NCBI GenBank assembly: GCA_037074615.1
Contig: CM073552.1
Location: 22,792,019-22,856,018 of the forward strand
Length of the DNA stretch: 64,000 nt
Source: Leucaena leucocephala
Taxonomy: Eukaryota; Streptophyta; Magnoliopsida; Fabales; Fabaceae
Reading direction: 5' to 3'
Part shown: positions 59,281 to 64,000 of the stretch, piece by piece
How positions within the stretch are numbered: position 1 is the stretch's first letter
How the letters are laid out: each line of letters opens with the position of its first letter
Notes under the pieces: model-generated
Databases searched by the model: none
What the model was told of the DNA's origin: nothing
Seen by the model: the letters and a program-made list of their open reading frames with translations, nothing else
Translations under genes and position numbers: made by a program

Positions 59281-62200
59281 TTATTCATTTAAATTTTAAT
59301 TAAGCTCTTTTCTACTATGATTAGCTATTTTAAAATAAAATAAATTTATTTGTAATATTCTTTTTAAATTATATTGGATGTAAAATATGTCTAAATAATT
59401 AATAATAGTTATATTTTAGGAGAATTTTATAAAAATAAAAAGCCATGTAATTATAGTATCTTTGAGGAAATAGAGAATTAAATTTAACTTTGTTATATAT
59501 TTTTATCACCAAAAGAAGTTGTTATATTCAAAACAATGTGAGTAGAGCAAAAGAAAATTACTTTAATTATGATGGTATTACCACTACAACAAAAATAATG
59601 ATTATTCAAATTTAAATTAATTTGCATCGAGACAAACAGTTTAACTAACACAAGTTGTGAGAACTTTGATTCACGTCTGAGAATCTAGGCTTAGGCTGAA
59701 AAGTCAAACTTAAGCTATGATTTCACTCAAAGTGCTAGTCACTATTCTATTATAATTAAGCTGCCTCTTTATGTCAGTACGTGTCCCTCAACAAATCTCT
59801 CTCCTCTCTTTTAGTTTTAAAATTTTTTAATTTAATTTATTTTTAAATATAAAATCTCATCTTAATTATCTTGTGTCTCAATTCAATTCTAATAATTTTG
59901 ATAAAAAAAATAATTTTAATCATTAACTAACAGAGATATTTTTAAAAGAATGTCATAAATATTTTACATATTAATTATAAATAATCAACTTATATATTTT
60001 TTGGATTCTGCGGATTAGTTAACAAATTACGACCGTAGAAAATAAACAATAATTAATCAGCGCATTAGCTTATAACAACGCTAATCTTGCCGCTACTTTT
60101 GACTTCATTATATCCACAATATTTCTGACGCGGCTGCTTTAAGACCCTTGAAACTTTAATCAAGGCATATTTTCCAATAATATTCAAAAAGTTCTCAAGT
60201 GCTATGGTATGTTTGTTAATTTATTCGCAAGCGTGATTAGAAAGAAAAAAAGTATATATATGGTCCATATAAACAACCCTTTCATATGCTATACATAAAA
60301 GATGTCAGATCAATCTATTGAACATGCATATCCAATATAACTTAATTAAGAATCAAATTATAAATATATTTAATTTTTAAAATTATATTTTCACGTTATA
60401 TAGCATTATATTGTAGTAATATCTAATCAACCCAAGATAACTTAAGAATCGCTACGTACTATAATTACAACAACTAACGAAGTTTACCTTGTGAACAAAC
60501 CTTTAATGATATTTACCTCTACCGTACGCATGCATCTTACTTTGGAACTTATATATGTTGGTGAATTCATTGAGTAGGAATTGACGTTTAATTGAGAATG
60601 AAGATATATATCATTTCATAAATGATTAATGAGATTTCAAAATCTTCAATTAGAATTTATATGAAACAAGCTCAAAATGAAAGGAAACTAACTAAGAAAC
60701 TGCGTTGATATGATATGTGTGCCTAATGTATTGGTACGTACACGATTCCTACAACTCCATAACATACTTTATCATCACTACTGGCCTACCCATCTAAAAA
60801 CTTGCTTCCCAAACAACGTTTTATATGATAATTATTATACACCTAATTAATAACATCTTTGGCAAACTAGTTATTATAGGCTATGCACATAGGGCATTTA
60901 TATTATTAGGAGACTATATATGATTTCATGTTTGACCCATCTTCTAAATTGAGAATAACTAATCTTCAAAACCTTCATGAAAATGAGACCAGAAAGTTGC
61001 AGAAAGGGCAGGAACGCTTTTGCACGAAACACACTGAGAGAATTCAGATCATTATAACATGAGCAACACAATGAATTAAATGAGTTTTTTCTTAAAGTAA
61101 ATGCGCGTTATAACGTGCCACTATATGAATAGTTATGAAACTATAATTCATGTCAGTCACGCAGCCTCTTCTTATCAATTGTGTTTGTTAGAGTTAGCCC
61201 CACAAATAAAGCACACTTCTACCATCTGCATGATGCTATATATATATATATCATGTGCCTCTCTATCCAATAATTCTCTAAACAGTATTCTTGTATTCGA
61301 TAATTAATTACTGATATAGACTTCGTACAACGTAATTTGTACGTTCAGAAAAAAAAAGGCATTGTTTGTTTGGTACATACAAAGTAGTTGTATCTAATTT
61401 ATGTCAATCGACCCAATTTATAACTTCAACTGCGGGGGGAAAAACATCATCTGACTTAACTCCATGAGATTCATCATTGTAAAGCAACCCTAGAATTAAT
61501 GAAAGTATAGAATATTTGTTGTGTTGATAAATTCAACTCTACCTCATTTTCTCTCTTTAATTTCTCCCTATATAATAATATATAATGCTTCAGAAAACAG
61601 AGCAAAGGGCAATATATGTGCTACTACTCTATCTTAAATATGAGAACTAATTAGAGGATTAGTCTTGATTTAAAATATAAGACTTCAATATTTTTTATTT
61701 TTTATATTTATTATTTTTTTAAATTAATTTATCTAATTTATAAGCTGATATATAATCTAATATTATACAAGTTAAGGATATTATTTTTAGATATATCAAG
61801 TCATATTTGTTATAATTAACTAATTTACCTATAACTTCTTTATATTAAGAATCCAAGGAGTAAAATTTGTAATTACCCGATGTAACAACTGCTCCAGCTG
61901 GTGCTTTTAGAACAAAAGTGAGGTGATTTCATATATTCGTTTTTATACAATATTTTAAGGAGTCTTGATACAATGTTAATGGAGAGTCGAAGTATATAAT
62001 GATAACCCTAAGGTTCTTTTCTTTTTCTCCTACCCTACCAAATAAAGAAAAGAATAAAGAGGGAATAGAAGTCCGAAAACACATTGCAACTTCTCTTTTT
62101 ATGTAGCTTTTTAAAGACACTTATCCACACACCAGGCAAATAATTCCAACTTACAAAACCTTATAAGCATGACATTTTTGGGGATCAAACATATATGGGG

Positions 62201-64000
62201 TCATCATCTTTCTTTTCCACTTTCTAATTTGATGTTTCCATCGATATCTCTCTCCTGCCAACAATAATGATGATAAAAAAATATCTTAATTTGTCAGTAT
62301 GGTCACTATGATTATAATGATATCATTTTTACCCTCACTAACATATAAAAAACAAGACTATATATAGGAAATATCGTCATGCTGAGGTATGGTATATATA
62401 TGCAAATTTGAAAGGAATTCTCGTGGAATATATGAGAGGAAAGAAAAGAGAAAGAGAAAGAGAAAAGTTATATATGCAAAGAAAAATGGAGATAGGGTAT
62501 ATAGTATATACCATTTGGTCAGTCGTTCTCATGTCACATGGTAGACGGAATCTTCACTCAACTAATAAGAGAAGACGTTGGTCCACAGCCACCTGTAAAA
62601 ATTAAGATGCTTCATGCTTTACAGTCTAAATGATAGGGTTTCATTTCTTAGTCCTATGAGTAGAATCCAATGCTTTTATGCATCTCACAAACTCTTTCAT
62701 TTATTAAAAAATTAATTTTTTATATACATAAAAGGCTATGTAAGTTGGATCCTGTTAGCTCATTAAGGCTAAGACATATCTTCAGGCTCAGAGAGCGTTT
62801 ACAGAAGTACTTATAAATCGCCCAGTAATAAAATTTTCGCATTGGCAACGAAATTTAAAAGCAAGACCTTAGAGATTATGAGCCAACTCCTTATCAATTA
62901 GGTCAATTTTTGTTGGCTATTATAAAATTATTATATTAACAAGTTAATAGTAAGGCATAAAAGATTTTAAAATTTAGAGAAACAGTTCATCACTTAATCA
63001 TTTATTTACATGTTTGAGTGTAATAGTGATTCTCAATTAATTATTTTTTGCAATTCACCCATAACATGTATGTTATAATAAATTCAGGGTGTCAGTGTTT
63101 TTGTTCACTAGAAACTTCGATAATACATCACATATAATACACCAATACAATGATTTTTTGACATGAACAAAATCCTTGTATATGTAAAAACCCTTTTTAT
63201 GGAATTCCTTGCAACTTTCATCTTGATGAAAATAAAATTTATTGGAAAAGGTTACTCCTGGATGTAATATGTGAGAATGATTTTTCTCACCAAATACCAT
63301 CTCTGAGAAACAAACTTGTTTTAAAATCTCTCACGGATTTTAAAGCCTGTGACAAGAATTTACAATGATAAAAAAGAATCGCTTTCAAATCTCTTACTGC
63401 TTTTAATTCATGAGATTTTTTTGAGGAAATTAATGTTCTTTTAGAATGTATACATACAAGTAACTATGAATTAATAATATATTCCAGTGAACTAGTGATA
63501 GAGAATAAAATAATTAACTTTGTTATTACTGTTTATTAAATCAGCTTATAGTAAGCTTATATATTTGTTATTCGTATTATAAGTAATTAGTTATCTGTTG
63601 GGAGGACTTACAAGTAATTAAACCGAACACTACACATTTCACTGTTATTTATTTACTGAAACTTCATTAATTATAACCTTTGACTCAAGCTAAGGAAGGC
63701 AAAAACAAGTGGGGGGGAAAACAAACAAGCGTATATATTCTTCTTAATGTTTTCCCTTTTAAATATATATATATATATATATAGTATCATATTTTAAAGT
63801 TTGTGCGAAATACTACTATGTACTACAGAATACTTTAATCGCTTTATACTGATCTCTTCCAACTTTAAGGATTTTGCAATAATTTTATAAAATCTCCTTT
63901 ATTGATTTCTTTCTCTCTTTCTAATATATGGCCAACCCATATTGGACAAATCCTACATAACATGTATAACATAAAAAAAATCTTAGTGATTATAATATTC
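59281..64000. other. gene-free AT-rich interval
   Basis: No coding region recognised on either strand. It holds a Stowaway-like MITE at 61627-61860, a GA-rich run near 62440-62470 and an AT repeat near 63763-63782. Confidence 0.5.
61627..61860. mobile_element. Stowaway-like MITE
   Basis: A 234-bp element between TA dinucleotides (61625-61626 and 61861-61862). The left end is CTCTATCTTAAATATGAG; the right end on the other strand is CTCCTTGGATTCTTAATATA. Interior AT-rich. Confidence 0.65.

Overview
This window is nuclear DNA from a flowering plant, most likely a eudicot. It is AT-rich, its genes have GT-AG introns and plant-specific families (land-plant GPAT6-type acyltransferase, PIP1 aquaporin, NPF transporters), and it is full of plant-type transposable elements (tRNA-derived SINEs, Stowaway MITEs, a TRIM, hAT-like elements, a LINE tail). 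The species cannot be named from the sequence. All host gene models found lie on the minus strand.

Layout. (1) 111-2991: a ten-exon homologue of proteasome lid subunit RPN8/PSMD7 whose splice sites and frame all hold, but which carries an in-frame TAA in exon 7; a 507-bp hAT-like element sits in intron 3. (2) 3665-3848 and 4494-4890: a SINE with target-site duplication and a decayed GC-rich element. (3) 6325-8647: an intact two-exon sn-2 glycerol-3-phosphate acyltransferase of the GPAT6 (cutin) type. (4) 8.7-18 kb: gene-poor DNA with a 200-bp GTAT microsatellite and several MITEs. (5) 18018-19143: an intact four-exon PIP1 aquaporin. (6) 20239-44617: a tandem array of five NPF (NRT1/PTR) transporter copies, called A to E here from left to right. 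Only C (35783-37459, 469 aa) is open throughout. B is spoiled by one stop codon; A, D and E have several lesions. The spacers hold a TRIM retrotransposon (24130-24512), a 3.24-kb gene-capturing hAT-like element (27720-30962), a 3.75-kb TG..CA element (31103-34852) and a LINE 3' end. (7) 44.6-64 kb: no gene found; MITEs, SINEs, an LTR-like stretch and simple repeats.

The most interesting object is the 3.24-kb hAT-like element. It has near-identical 12-bp ends, a perfect 8-bp target duplication, and inside it exon-intron pieces of two unrelated nuclear genes: CLPR4 (plastid Clp protease subunit) and RRP46 (exosome subunit). It also carries two SINE copies and another repeat. This is a Pack-type transposon. 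It has terminal and subterminal sequence in common with the element in the RPN8 intron.

The intact genes do not form a pathway. GPAT makes cutin precursors at the ER, PIP1 moves water across the plasma membrane, and the NPF copies are a local family expansion that has mostly decayed. Exon boundaries were derived by hand from reading frame, splice consensus and family conservation; none was checked against transcripts.
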